NCBI RefSeq assembly: GCF_008386395.1
Contig: NZ_CP043761.1
Location: 3,348,001-3,412,000 of the forward strand
DNA length: 64,000 nucleotides
Reading direction: 5' to 3'
Source of the DNA: Paenibacillus sp. 37
GTDB taxonomy: Bacteria > Bacillota > Bacilli > Paenibacillales > Paenibacillaceae
Shown: positions 31,532 to 39,717 of the stretch, piece by piece
Numbering within the stretch: position 1 is the first letter of the stretch
Layout of the letters: each line of letters opens with the position of its first letter
Made by a program: the position numbers and the translations under genes
The notes under the pieces: model-generated
Database searches by the model: none
What the model saw: the letters and a program-made list of their open reading frames with translations, nothing else
Told to the model about the DNA's origin: nothing

Positions 31532-32344
31532 TTATAAGAAAATCAGCAACAATGTACCTGCGGCAAAACAGTAATACGAAAAGTATTTCAGGTTGCCTTT
31601 GGCCATAATGCCCATAAACCATCTCATGGAGAAATAGGTGACGAAGAGCGTCGTGATGAATGCGATCAGATAAGGGATAGCCAGCTGTGATCGATTCGGA
31701 TCATTGGCAATGTCGGATACCCCCATGATGAGTCCACCAATACTTATGGGAATGTACAGCATAAATGAGAACTTCAAAGCTGTTTCCTGTTTCATGCCGA
31801 CAGCGATGGACGCAATTACAGTTGCCCCTGAGCGGCTAATCCCCGGAATAAGAGCGACCGCCTGAGCCAGACCTACCAACAATGCATCTTTTGTAGACAG
31901 ATCACCGTCTTGCTTGCGACCACGAAGATTACGAATCAACCATAAGGCAACTCCAGTGATCAATAGCGCGATGGAAACGGTATATACGGATGAGAAAATT
32001 TCTTCAATCCGGTCCTTGAACAGGACTGCAACGACAGCAGCAGGGATCGTACCAATAATTATGTATAAGCAAAACATGAAGTCTGCTCGATATTCTTCTT
32101 TACGAGTACGCAGGTAACCGAGTGCACCAATAATCAACTTTTTGATATCTTGCCGGAAAATAAAAATAATAGCGATAAGTGATGCCGTGTTAGTTAAAAT
32201 CTCAAATGACAATCCATTCTGCTTGATGCCCATGAGCCTCTGGGCGATGATCAGATGACCGCTTGAGGAGACGGGAATCGGCTCCGTTGCACCTTGAACA
32301 ATACCTAAAAACAAATACTTTAACCACAATATGATCTCTTCCAT
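31532..32344 (-). CDS. uppP: undecaprenyl-diphosphatase UppP (BacA)
   Basis: This 270-aa membrane phosphatase recycles undecaprenyl pyrophosphate to the monophosphate lipid carrier for cell wall synthesis; extra copies give bacitracin resistance. The two signatures are present: [18 protein letters not shown] (residues ~14-31; the usual TE-x-(L/I)-P reads TEPIP) and [12 protein letters not shown] (~162-173), with about eight predicted helices. AGGAGG lies 5 nt before the ATG. It is monocistronic. Confidence 0.95.
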   Translation of the reverse strand: MEEIILWLKYLFLGIVQGATEPIPVSSSGHLIIAQRLMGIKQNGLSFEILTNTASLIAIIFIFRQDIKKLIIGALGYLRTRKEEYRADFMFCLYIIIGTIPAAVVAVLFKDRIEEIFSSVYTVSIALLITGVALWLIRNLRGRKQDGDLSTKDALLVGLAQAVALIPGISRSGATVIASIAVGMKQETALKFSFMLYIPISIGGLIMGVSDIANDPNRSQLAIPYLIAFITTLFVTYFSMRWFMGIMAKGNLKYFSYYCFAAGTLLLIFL

Positions 32345-32513
32345 GTTTTCCTCCTTGAATACGTTTCATTGGCTTTTCAAAACTCTCTTTTTAATAAAAG
32401 TGATATGTCTACTCTATTGATGATAGCTGTTTAAGTTGGTGACTTGCAAGTTAGAGTTCATAGAGAGAGGGAAATAAACATAGCTTGTCAAATCCTGCAT
32501 AGCATGATATCGT

Positions 32514-32528
32514 TGATAACGATTATCA
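32514..32528. promoter_or_regulatory. Fur box
   Basis: TGATAACGATTATCA matches the Bacillus 7-1-7 Fur consensus with one deviating base, within a 17-bp palindrome at 32513-32529, 25 nt before the siderophore-binding lipoprotein gene. Confidence 0.88.
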
Positions 32529-32553
32529 ATATCAATGAAAAGGTGGGTTTATT

Positions 32554-33582
32554 TTGCGTAAACAGATAAAATCTATATGGATCATGATGGCGCTTATCTT
32601 GCTGATTGTACTTAGTGCATGTGGTCAGTCTGCCACGACCAATAGTACAACCGGGGACAGCACGAATGCAGCTGCGGAGACAGAAACCAAGACGAACTCG
32701 GATTTAGCTTCTTCCGCTGAATCAACGGCAAGTGCCGAAGAGGAACTTGTTACATATCAATCGGATGCAGGTGAAGTACAGGTACCGAAGAATCCTAAGC
32801 GCATTATTGATTTGACATCATTTTCGACAGGCTACTTTGTTGCCCTGGATGCACCGGTAGTCGGCGCCTTATCAGGAGCGATGAATAACAAATATATCAA
32901 GGACCAACTTGCAGCAGCGGGCACCAGTGATCTGGGTGAAGAGCCTACGCCAGAGAAGCTAATCAGTTTAAAACCTGACTTATTTATCGTGTACACTGGA
33001 ACAGAGGGTATCGACAAGCTGGAGCAGATTGCGCCTGTTGTACAGATTGCTTATGGTAAGCGCAATTTCAAGGATCTAATGATTGAAATGGGTAAGCTCA
33101 CCAATAGAGAAGACGCTGCTAGAACTTGGATTGCTAAATGGGAAGCGAAGATCAACGAACTGAAGCCCAAGGTTCAGGAAGCTGTAGGAGATCGTACCGT
33201 TTCCATACTGAATCCATATGCCAAAGGATTATTTGTATTTGGTCATAACTATGGTCGAGGCGGTGAAATTATTTACGGGGAGTTTGATCTCAAGGCACCA
33301 GCCAAGGCCCAAGCTGAAGCGATTGACAGTGGAACTGGATGGGCTTCAATCTCCATGGAACTATTACCGGAGTATGCAGGTGATATCATCTTTACCAGCC
33401 CGTGGTCGGGAGATAAAACCGATCCCAAGATCGTATATGACAATACATTATGGAAGAACTTGCCTGCTGTGAAGGCAAGTCATGTGTTCCAGCTTGATCC
33501 GACTTCAGACTCGTACAACGATCCGTTAACGTTGGAAGGTCAGCTGCAATTTATTTCCGATAGCCTGCTTACCGCGAAGTAA
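32554..33582 (+). CDS. iron-siderophore binding lipoprotein
   Basis: This 342-aa lipoprotein has lipobox LSAC with Cys23, a Ser/Thr/Glu-rich linker (~25-70), and a two-lobed type III periplasmic-binding fold (PKRIIDLTSFSTGYFVALDAPVVGA; EPTPEKLISLKPDLFIVY; then GRGGEIIYGEFDLKAP). The motifs resemble hydroxamate-type receptors FhuD/YxeB and catechol FeuA; the ligand is uncertain. TTG 32554 follows AAGGTGGG by 7 nt. A Fur box in its promoter shows iron repression. No permease or ATPase lies beside it, so it must deliver to a transporter encoded elsewhere. Confidence 0.9.
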   Translation: MRKQIKSIWIMMALILLIVLSACGQSATTNSTTGDSTNAAAETETKTNSDLASSAESTASAEEELVTYQSDAGEVQVPKNPKRIIDLTSFSTGYFVALDAPVVGALSGAMNNKYIKDQLAAAGTSDLGEEPTPEKLISLKPDLFIVYTGTEGIDKLEQIAPVVQIAYGKRNFKDLMIEMGKLTNREDAARTWIAKWEAKINELKPKVQEAVGDRTVSILNPYAKGLFVFGHNYGRGGEIIYGEFDLKAPAKAQAEAIDSGTGWASISMELLPEYAGDIIFTSPWSGDKTDPKIVYDNTLWKNLPAVKASHVFQLDPTSDSYNDPLTLEGQLQFISDSLLTAK

Positions 33583-33607
33583 GATTGCTGCATAAATGGT
33601 AATACTG

Positions 33608-33650
33608 GAGCATTTCCAAACGTCGTTACAAGACGGGGAAATGCTCTTCT
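33608..33650 (+). terminator. terminator after siderophore-binding gene
   Basis: GAGCATTTCC (33608-33617) pairs with GGAAATGCTC (33637-33646), followed by a T-rich stretch. Confidence 0.7.
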
Positions 33651-33766
33651 TAAGAGATTAGAATGTTATATACGTCGATCTTGGATGCATTTTGACCAAT
33701 GTAATTAAGCTTGATACAATAGGATAACAGCTGATGAACATTAAATATCAAGTGGGGTGATCCAGA

Positions 33767-34192
33767 TTGCAGCAAAAGAGTGAACGTTTGAATGTTTGGT
33801 TGGCTTTCTCTAACATTCATACCCATCTGAACGAGAAGCTGGAACAAGCTCTGCTTCAACAATATGACTTATCTTTGAAGGAATTTTATGTGTTAAACTT
33901 CATATATAATGCGGAGGGTAAGGAATTACGCCTACAGCAACTTCAAGATCTGGTGGGGTTGAGCCAAAGTGCTACTTCCAGGCTCGTCGTCAGGATGGAA
34001 GCCAAAGACTGTGGGGCTCTGGAAAGGCATGCATGTGAAGATGACCGTCGTGGCATTTATACTCGTATTACGGAGCTTGGAGAGAATAAATACAAGAAAG
34101 CACTCCAAACGTTTAATCAGGTCTTGCAAACTGAATTGGAACAGGATGGATTTGAGACTCGATTAGAGAACCTCACTAAAGAATTGTTCTAA
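33767..34192 (+). CDS. MarR family regulator
   Basis: This 141-aa winged-helix regulator has the MarR layout: a helical dimer start (NVWLAFSNIHTHLNEKLEQ), FYVLNFIYNAEGKELRLQQLQDLVGLSQSATSRLVVRMEAKDCGAL helix-turn-helix, and the DDRRGIYTRITELG wing. TTG 33767 is the start, behind GGGGTGA. Its gene ends next to a 10-bp inverted repeat and to a promoter bearing a 26-bp palindrome that probably is its operator. It may control the rhodanese-like and flavin reductase genes downstream. Confidence 0.88.
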   Translation: MQQKSERLNVWLAFSNIHTHLNEKLEQALLQQYDLSLKEFYVLNFIYNAEGKELRLQQLQDLVGLSQSATSRLVVRMEAKDCGALERHACEDDRRGIYTRITELGENKYKKALQTFNQVLQTELEQDGFETRLENLTKELF

Positions 34193-34204
34193 GACTAGGG
34201 TGAA

Positions 34205-34233
34205 TATAGGGTAATGTAGTCATTTACCCTATA
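34205..34233. repeat. 10-bp inverted repeat after MarR gene
   Basis: TATAGGGTAA (34205-34214) and TTACCCTATA (34224-34233) are perfectly complementary with a 9-nt loop. There is no T run, so it may be a protein site or a weak terminator. Confidence 0.5.
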
Positions 34234-34240
34234 AGAAGAC

Positions 34241-34269
34241 TTGACACTCATTAATATATCCTTTAAATT
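34241..34269 (+). promoter_or_regulatory. sigma-A promoter of rhodanese-like gene
   Basis: TTGACA (34241-34246), a 17-bp spacer and TAAATT (34264-34269). The palindrome at 34267-34292 overlaps the -10 box. Confidence 0.65.
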
Positions 34270-34292
34270 AAATGCATGCGCATGAATTTAAT
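34267..34292. promoter_or_regulatory. 26-bp palindromic operator, likely MarR site
   Basis: ATTAAATGCATGC and GCATGAATTTAAT form a 26-bp palindrome with one mismatched pair out of 13. It overlaps the -10 box and start site of the promoter downstream of the MarR gene. Confidence 0.55.
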
Positions 34293-34389
34293 GTGGATGC
34301 GGTGATTTTGTATAAAGGAGGCACTGAGTAGACTTTGATCCAAAACAAAATTTTCGACGATATCTGATGAATTAAGAGAGGGCTATACA

Positions 34390-34734
34390 ATGATTATGTT
34401 GATGCTTTTGACCTTCATATTAGGTATCTTCATCGTTGTACGTCAATTTTGGCCACTGCACAATCTTGAATATATAGATTATGAAGTATTTCTCAGACAT
34501 GAGCGTGATTTTCGGCTGTATAAAGTGATTGATATTCGAGATGCGACGGATTATATGGCTAATCCTACTCCGGATACGATTAATATCTCATTGGGACGCC
34601 TTGCTTTCACATGGGAAAAATACCTTCTTCGAGAAGATAACGTAATTATAATGTCACCTGGTATGCTTCAATCCAAAAAGGCTGTCCGTATTTTGCGAAA
34701 GCATGGATTTGAATGTCTTTATGTGATGAAGTAA
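34390..34734 (+). CDS. membrane-anchored rhodanese-like protein lacking the catalytic cysteine
   Basis: This 114-aa protein has one N-terminal membrane segment (~residues 2-18) followed by a small rhodanese-like domain (YIDYEVFLRHERDFRLYKVIDIRDATDYMANP, then INISLGRL, then NVIIMSPGMLQSKKAVRILRKHGF). The active-site loop, normally C-x-x-G-x-R, reads MSPGMLQS, so the sulfur-carrying Cys is absent. It is therefore probably a binding rather than sulfurtransferase domain. AGAGGG lies 7 nt before ATG 34390. It follows the MarR palindromic promoter and precedes the flavin reductase gene. Confidence 0.7.
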   Translation: MIMLMLLTFILGIFIVVRQFWPLHNLEYIDYEVFLRHERDFRLYKVIDIRDATDYMANPTPDTINISLGRLAFTWEKYLLREDNVIIMSPGMLQSKKAVRILRKHGFECLYVMK

Positions 34735-34846
34735 AAGATAAATGTGAGTTCTAAATCATACGGAATTATTAATTGCAGGTATTATTTCGATGCTTGCGCA
34801 TGCATTTTTATTATACATGATTTATGAAAAGGGGAATTTTATTTTG

Positions 34847-35869
34847 ATGACAGATTTGTTTAGTCCATATTCTTTTAAAAGCCTAGAGCTTAAAAACCGT
34901 GTCGTAATGGCTCCAATGTGCCAATATTCAGTTGAGCAAAAAGATGGTATAGCAACCGATTGGCATTACATGCACTACGTTAGTCGTGCTGTGGGAGGAA
35001 CAGGTCTCATTATCATTGAAATGACAGATGTGGAGCCGGATGGCCGCATTTCGGACTTTGATCTTGGGTTATGGTCAGATGAACAGATCCCAGCTCTGAA
35101 GCGGATCGTAGATGCGTGTCACAGTTATGGTGCCAAGGTCGCTATACAGATTGCGCATGCGGGCCGCAAAGCAGAAGATGCTGAGGTTCCAGTAGCACCT
35201 TCCGCGATCGCCTTTGATGAGAATTCCAAGCAACCAAGAGCGCTCACAACGGACGAAGTAAAAGGAATGGTTGAGAAATTCCGTAGTGCAGTAGCGCGTG
35301 CTGTGAAAGCTGGTTTTGATGCGATTGAGCTTCATGGTGCACATGGATATCTGATTCATCAGTTCCATTCTCCACTTACAAACAAGCGAGAAGACGAATA
35401 TGGCCAAGATTTAACGTTATTCGGCCGGAAGATCATTCAGGCTGCAAAGGCAGAGATGCCGAAAGATATGCCTTTGATGATGCGTATTTCAGCTAAAGAA
35501 TATGTAGAAGGTGGCTATGGCATTAACGAAAGTTCCGAGTTTGCCAAGGCTTATAAAGAGGCAGGTGTTGACGTATTTGACATCTCATCTGGTGGCGAGG
35601 GACCTATTGCTGCATGGGGCAGACCAGGGACTCACGCGGCGTATCAAGTACCTCTGGCTAAAGCAATCAAAGAAGCTCTTGATGTACCCGTGATTGCTGT
35701 TGGAAGACTCGATGATCCTACGTTGGCGAATGCAGTCATCGGAAATGAAGAAGCTGATCTCGTTGCGGTTGGAAGAGGTCTGTTAAGAAATCCTTACTGG
35801 GCTTTGGAAGCTGCGTCTGCTTTGCGCAAGACAACAGACGTTCCAAAACAATATACGACTGGTTTTTAA
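34847..35869 (+). CDS. namA: NADPH-dependent flavin ene-reductase, old yellow enzyme family (YqjM/NamA-like)
   Basis: This 340-aa FMN enzyme of the YqjM type reduces activated C=C bonds of enals, enones, nitro compounds and maleimides using NADPH. Marks are LKNRVVMAPMCQYSVEQKDG with the YqjM-type redox-tuning Cys, IQIAHAGRKAE (FMN/substrate His), the DAIELHGAHGYLIHQFHSPLTNKREDEYGQ block and VGRGLLRNPYW. ATG 34847 lies after AAAAGGGG (12 nt); TTG 34844 is also possible. The usual DVIEIHAAHGYL motif and typical length support the assignment. It is the probable detoxification output of the MarR-controlled region. Confidence 0.9.
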   Translation: MTDLFSPYSFKSLELKNRVVMAPMCQYSVEQKDGIATDWHYMHYVSRAVGGTGLIIIEMTDVEPDGRISDFDLGLWSDEQIPALKRIVDACHSYGAKVAIQIAHAGRKAEDAEVPVAPSAIAFDENSKQPRALTTDEVKGMVEKFRSAVARAVKAGFDAIELHGAHGYLIHQFHSPLTNKREDEYGQDLTLFGRKIIQAAKAEMPKDMPLMMRISAKEYVEGGYGINESSEFAKAYKEAGVDVFDISSGGEGPIAAWGRPGTHAAYQVPLAKAIKEALDVPVIAVGRLDDPTLANAVIGNEEADLVAVGRGLLRNPYWALEAASALRKTTDVPKQYTTGF

Positions 35870-35919
35870 TGTATTAATAATTTAACGATTTAATGATCTT
35901 CATTAATCCTTGCATAGGG

Positions 35920-35957
35920 AAGGACTCCGACTGACAAAACAGAAGGAGTCCTTTTTG
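35920..35957 (+). terminator. rho-independent terminator after ene-reductase gene
   Basis: AAGGACTCC/GGAGTCCTT stem with TTTTT downstream. Confidence 0.88.
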
Positions 35958-36003
35958 AGGTTAAACTAGGCGAGGTAAAGGAACGATACTAGCCAGTAAC
36001 CAG

Positions 36004-36927
36004 TCAAGAGATGGTAGTCGTCTCATCGGTTTTACCTCGCAGGCGTTTAATGTCTTCTCTGGGTGGGAATCCAAACATGCGAGAATATTCACGACTGAAT
36101 TGGGAAGGGCTCTCGTAACCTACCTGAAATGCTACATCTGCTGCATCGGTGGACTTGGATAATAACAAGCGGCGGGCTTCTTGCAGCCTAAGTTGTTTTT
36201 GAAACTGAATCGGACTCATGGCAGTCACTTCTTTAAAGTGTCTGTGCAGCGAGGCAGTACTCATATTTGCCAAATCCGCCAATTCCTCAACCCGAAAATT
36301 TTGCTCAGAATGATTCATAATATATTCAATAACGTCTCTGATTCGATAGGTGTGGCTGCCCTCCATGGTAGCTTGTTCCAAGGCAATCCCATGTGGGCCC
36401 TTCAGAACTTTATAGAGAATTTCCTTTTTGAACAAAGGAGAGAGCAGTGGGATATCTTCCGAATGATCTTCCAACAAACGGGCTAACCTGACGACCGCAT
36501 CCAGCAGAGACGGCTCAGCTTGGCTGACAAACATCGCACGTCTCGTCGTTTTTCGCGGTCTTGCTGGGAAATCGGAATGGTTCAATACCTCCAGAATCTC
36601 ACTGGATGTGAATTCAAGTTTCATGGCCAGATAGGGAGCCTCAGACGAGGCTTGAATCACTTGTCCACTAACCGGCAAGTCAACGGTTGCCACGATATAA
36701 CTTCCTGGACCATACCGGAAACGATCTTGTCCCAGTAGGACTTCTTTCTCACCCTGAACGATAATGCAGAAGGATGGTTCATTCACTCTAAATATAGGTT
36801 CAGTGACAACGGATTCCCGGATTAAAAATAATGAGGGAATGGCAGTAGAATGCACCCCGTCCTTGTCAGAATAACGGTCAATGAGTGTGGCTAATTCGTT
36901 CTGTTGTTCGTGTATTTGATCAGACAT
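36004..36927 (-). CDS. AraC family regulator with AraC_N (cupin-like) domain
   Basis: This 307-aa regulator has an N-terminal ligand domain of the YqhC/AraC_N type (SLFLIRESVVTEPIFRVNEPSFCIIVQGEKEVLLGQDRFRYGPGSYIVATVDLPVSGQV) and two C-terminal AraC helix-turn-helix units (RVEELADLANMSTASLHRHFKEVTAMSPIQFQKQLRLQEARRLL and DVAFQVGYESPSQFSREYSRMFG). Relatives sense aldehydes and activate oxidoreductase genes. ATG 36927 has AAGGAG 8 nt upstream; the longer frame to 37020 has none. It is convergent with the ene-reductase gene and has no divergent partner of its own within the short gap to TetR. Confidence 0.9.
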   Translation of the reverse strand: MSDQIHEQQNELATLIDRYSDKDGVHSTAIPSLFLIRESVVTEPIFRVNEPSFCIIVQGEKEVLLGQDRFRYGPGSYIVATVDLPVSGQVIQASSEAPYLAMKLEFTSSEILEVLNHSDFPARPRKTTRRAMFVSQAEPSLLDAVVRLARLLEDHSEDIPLLSPLFKKEILYKVLKGPHGIALEQATMEGSHTYRIRDVIEYIMNHSEQNFRVEELADLANMSTASLHRHFKEVTAMSPIQFQKQLRLQEARRLLLSKSTDAADVAFQVGYESPSQFSREYSRMFGFPPREDIKRLRGKTDETTTIS

Positions 36928-37167
36928 GCAAAGTTCTCCTTTTTTCCTCACAACATAATAATCACATTCTAACGTATATTGACCGAAGGCGGTAGAAAAC
37001 GGATAGAAATAGGCAAACATTTGATGTGAATGGATAAGACATGCTGAGTGCTGGTTGCATATTCACAATTACACAGGTCATGATATACAACAAGTACAGA
37101 AGATATACACTTATGGTTCAGCTAATACATGATCAGATGAGAATGAAAAGGGTATCTGCATCTTTTA

Positions 37168-37196
37168 TTTACTGATCGTTCCCGATGTGTTAGATT
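37168..37196 (+). promoter_or_regulatory. TetR promoter with shared operator
   Basis: TTTACT (37168-37173), a 17-bp spacer and TAGATT (37191-37196). The -35 and spacer up to 37189 are identical, base for base, to the promoter of the dehydrogenase gene at 46331. Confidence 0.7.
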
Positions 37197-37216
37197 GATT
37201 TTGGGAGGGAAGTTGA

Positions 37217-37798
37217 ATGGCTAGAAGTAAAGAGTTTGAAGTGAACGAAGTATTGGATAAAGCAATGAAGATCTTCTGGGAACAAGGTTACGAGAAAACG
37301 TCGATGAGTGACCTGGTTGAGCATATGGGAATTCATCGCAGGAGTATATATGATACATTTGACGACAAACATTCGCTGTTCTTGCAGGCAATCGATCGTT
37401 ACAGAGGTAAGGTCAGCGCCACATTACTTGCAGAAATCAAGGCATCCAAGACGGCAGTGGAAGCACTGCATAAAATTTTCGATGTTATGATCCGTGAAGC
37501 AGAGGAGACACCATCGGGTTGTTTGATCGTGAACTCGGCTGTGGAGCTAGGCGCGCGTGATGAAGAAGTGGACAACCGATCCCTTGAATCATTTAACGAC
37601 ACAGAGCTGATGTTCGAGCAGATTATTCAATGGGGACAACGGGACGGAGAATTCGCCTCAGACCATGATGCGAAGGAAATGGCAGAGTACCTGCACAATA
37701 TTTCTGTCGGCATTAGAGCCATGGCAAGAACCTCGACGGATAAGGAAAAATTAAATCGCATTATCAATGTATCGATGAAAATTTTGGAGAAAAAATGA
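37217..37798 (+). CDS. TetR/AcrR family regulator
   Basis: This 193-aa repressor has the TetR helix-turn-helix (EVNEVLDKAMKIFWEQGYEKTSMSDLVEHMGIHRRSIYDTFDDKHSLFLQAI) and a C-terminal ligand domain with SGCLIVNSAVELGARDEEV, the AefR/YcnC-type group. GGGAGGG precedes ATG 37217. It is monocistronic; the shared 22-bp element in its promoter indicates autoregulation and control of the remote dehydrogenase gene. The inducer is unknown, but the group often responds to aromatic or electrophilic compounds. Confidence 0.9.
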   Translation: MARSKEFEVNEVLDKAMKIFWEQGYEKTSMSDLVEHMGIHRRSIYDTFDDKHSLFLQAIDRYRGKVSATLLAEIKASKTAVEALHKIFDVMIREAEETPSGCLIVNSAVELGARDEEVDNRSLESFNDTELMFEQIIQWGQRDGEFASDHDAKEMAEYLHNISVGIRAMARTSTDKEKLNRIINVSMKILEKK

Positions 37799-37815
37799 GT
37801 AGAGACGTACCCAAA

Positions 37816-37860
37816 AAAGTAGCTTGAAATCCGTTAGAGGACTTCAAGCTACTTTTTTTG
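37816..37860 (+). terminator. rho-independent terminator after TetR
   Basis: AAGTAGCTTGAA / TTCAAGCTACTT forms a 12-bp stem followed by TTTTT. Confidence 0.9.
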
Positions 37861-37894
37861 TGCGCTAATTTTAGAAAATAGAAAGCATGAACCA

Positions 37895-38308
37895 TCAATT
37901 GGTGATAGCATTTTCCATCGGTTTAATTTTATGAATCTCTTCGGTTCCAGCCTCCAAAGCTGTTTCGTAATAGGAGCGTTTGTGCTCGATGACTTCCATG
38001 GTTCTTCTTAGTTCCTCCATTTGTGCTTCCACAATAGCTTTTCGCTCCGTAAACATGTCATATCTTTGCTTCAGCGAGGAGTCCCCTTCAGAGCACCATT
38101 CAATAAAGTCCTTAATGTCTTTAATAGGCATGCCGGTCAGCTTCAGACATTGGATGATCTTTAGAAAGTCAATGTCGGAGTCTTTGAACAAACGTGTTCC
38201 ACTCGTGGTACGTTCCACAAAAGGCATGAGTCCTTCCTTGTCGTAGTAACGCAATGTATATACTGTAAGGTCTAATTTTTTGGCAACTTCACCGATTGAA
38301 TAGGTCAT
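37895..38308 (-). CDS. adhR: MerR family regulator (AdhR-like)
   Basis: This 137-aa MerR-type activator has YSIGEVAKKLDLTVYTLRYYDKEGLMPFVERTTSGTRLFKDSDIDFL, and a coiled-coil dimer helix (~80-118). It is divergent from a zinc alcohol dehydrogenase, the arrangement of Bacillus AdhR and adhA, which respond to formaldehyde and methylglyoxal. The only Cys residues are in QCLKLTGMP (near residue 53) and IEWCSEGD, the first of which matches the AdhR sensor position. A promoter with a 19-bp spacer, the MerR hallmark, sits before the dehydrogenase. GAAAGGA lies ahead of its ATG. Confidence 0.85.
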   Translation of the reverse strand: MTYSIGEVAKKLDLTVYTLRYYDKEGLMPFVERTTSGTRLFKDSDIDFLKIIQCLKLTGMPIKDIKDFIEWCSEGDSSLKQRYDMFTERKAIVEAQMEELRRTMEVIEHKRSYYETALEAGTEEIHKIKPMENAITN

Positions 38309-38342
38309 TTAGAATGAATTCCTTTCTACTAGGGGTAGACTT

Positions 38343-38356
38343 CGAGTTAACTCTAG
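38343..38356. promoter_or_regulatory. MerR-type site near the regulator gene
   Basis: CGAGTTAACTCTAG contains a perfect GAGTTAACTC palindrome, a second copy of the GTTAAC-centred site found in the alcohol dehydrogenase promoter. It lies upstream of the MerR gene itself. Confidence 0.45.
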
Positions 38357-38433
38357 GATTGATCCGAGTGAATTCTAACATGTTGGATTACTGGATGTCA
38401 AAGTACGTTGGAGATAAAAAATAAGATAAACAT

Positions 38434-38464
38434 TTGACCTAGAGTTAACTAGAGGGGGTAAGAT
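38434..38464 (+). promoter_or_regulatory. MerR-dependent promoter of alcohol dehydrogenase
   Basis: TTGACC (38434-38439) and TAAGAT (38459-38464) are separated by 19 bp instead of 17, with the GTTAAC-centred palindrome CTAGAGTTAACTAGAG in the spacer. This over-long spacer is the form untwisted by MerR activators. Confidence 0.7.
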
Positions 38465-38499
38465 TATTTTGAACTTTAAATTACTAGGAGGTTATCCCA

Positions 38500-39540
38500 T
38501 TGATTATAGCTAAAGCCAGAGCCGTTGACGGACCAGACCAACAATTCAGAAGTGCTGAAATTAAACGACGTAATCTGGATACTAATGATGTATTAATCGA
38601 GATTAAATATGCCGGTATTTGCCATTCTGACATCCATACTGCCCATGGTGAATGGGGTCCAGTGAATTATCCACTCGTTCCTGGCCACGAAATTGCCGGG
38701 ATTGTAACCGATGTAGGTAGCGGAGCCTCAAAATATAAAGTTGGTGACCGAGTAGGAGTCGGATGTATGGTCGACTCTTGTGGTGAATGTGTTAACTGCC
38801 GCAAAGGTGAAGAGCAGTACTGTCTCAAAGGAAATATTCAAACTTACGCTGGAGTAGACAAATACGGTGAGCCTACGCAAGGTGGGTATTCAACTCATAT
38901 TGTTGTCGTAGAAGATTTCGTCGTTCGCATCCCTGATAACATTGCACTTGATGCAGCTGCACCTTTGCTGTGTGCCGGTATTACGACATATTCACCACTT
39001 CATCATTGGGGAGCTGGCCCGGGTAAGAAAGTTGCCGTTGTAGGTATGGGCGGTCTTGGTCATATGGCTGTCAAAATTGCACATGCGATGGGTGCCGAAG
39101 TAACCGTTCTTTCCCAATCCTTGAGCAAAAAAGAAGATGGACTGCAATTTGGCGCAGATCACTACTTTGCCACAAGTGAACCGGAAACATTCGAGAAACT
39201 TGCAGGCACCTTTGATCTGATGATTAACACGGTAAGTGCGAATATTGACATTAACGCTTATTTCTCACTGCTCACGCTGGATGGTACACTCGTGAACGTG
39301 GGTGCTCCTCCAGAGCCTTTAGCTGTTAACGTATTTTCTCTTATCGGTCATCGCCGTTCATTCGCAGGTTCCATGATTGGTGGTATTCGTGAGACGCAAG
39401 AGATGCTTGATTTCTGTGCAGAACATGATATTGCGCCTAACATTGAGGTCATTTCCGCCGATCAGATTGACGAAGCCTACAAACGTGTATTGGCTTCCGA
39501 CGTGAAATATCGCTTTGTTATTGATATCGGCACCATGTAA
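38500..39540 (+). CDS. adhA: zinc-dependent alcohol dehydrogenase
   Basis: This 346-aa medium-chain dehydrogenase has catalytic zinc ligands in [13 protein letters not shown] and PGHEIAG, structural zinc cysteines in [20 protein letters not shown], and the Rossmann [13 protein letters not shown]. It resembles the NADPH-dependent aldehyde reductases of the YahK/AdhA type, which reduce reactive aldehydes to alcohols. It starts at TTG 38500, 9 nt after AGGAGG. It is driven by the MerR-type promoter and ends at its own terminator. A role in aldehyde stress follows from the MerR context, not from direct evidence. Confidence 0.9.
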   Translation: MIIAKARAVDGPDQQFRSAEIKRRNLDTNDVLIEIKYAGICHSDIHTAHGEWGPVNYPLVPGHEIAGIVTDVGSGASKYKVGDRVGVGCMVDSCGECVNCRKGEEQYCLKGNIQTYAGVDKYGEPTQGGYSTHIVVVEDFVVRIPDNIALDAAAPLLCAGITTYSPLHHWGAGPGKKVAVVGMGGLGHMAVKIAHAMGAEVTVLSQSLSKKEDGLQFGADHYFATSEPETFEKLAGTFDLMINTVSANIDINAYFSLLTLDGTLVNVGAPPEPLAVNVFSLIGHRRSFAGSMIGGIRETQEMLDFCAEHDIAPNIEVISADQIDEAYKRVLASDVKYRFVIDIGTM

Positions 39541-39577
39541 GTGTGAACTGTGCAATAGTGATAGTTAAAGATAGAAG

Positions 39578-39610
39578 AAAGCAGCTGCCGCCAAGGTCAG
39601 CTGCTTTTTG
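39578..39610 (+). terminator. rho-independent terminator after adhA
   Basis: AAAGCAGCTG / CAGCTGCTTT stem with T run. Confidence 0.88.
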
Positions 39611-39628
39611 CTTTTCAGTTTGTTAATT

Positions 39629-39649
39629 GCTGATCGTTCTACAATCAGC
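39629..39649. promoter_or_regulatory. inverted repeat upstream of HIT gene
   Basis: GCTGAT (39629-39634) and ATCAGC (39644-39649) are inverted; the left arm extends into CTGATCGTTC, a 10-mer also found in the shared TetR operator. Confidence 0.35.
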
Positions 39650-39717
39650 ACTCTTATCGCAACGAACAGAAGATACCTGCGTCCAATAACTAGTTGGAAA
39701 AATATGAAAGGAGTGGG

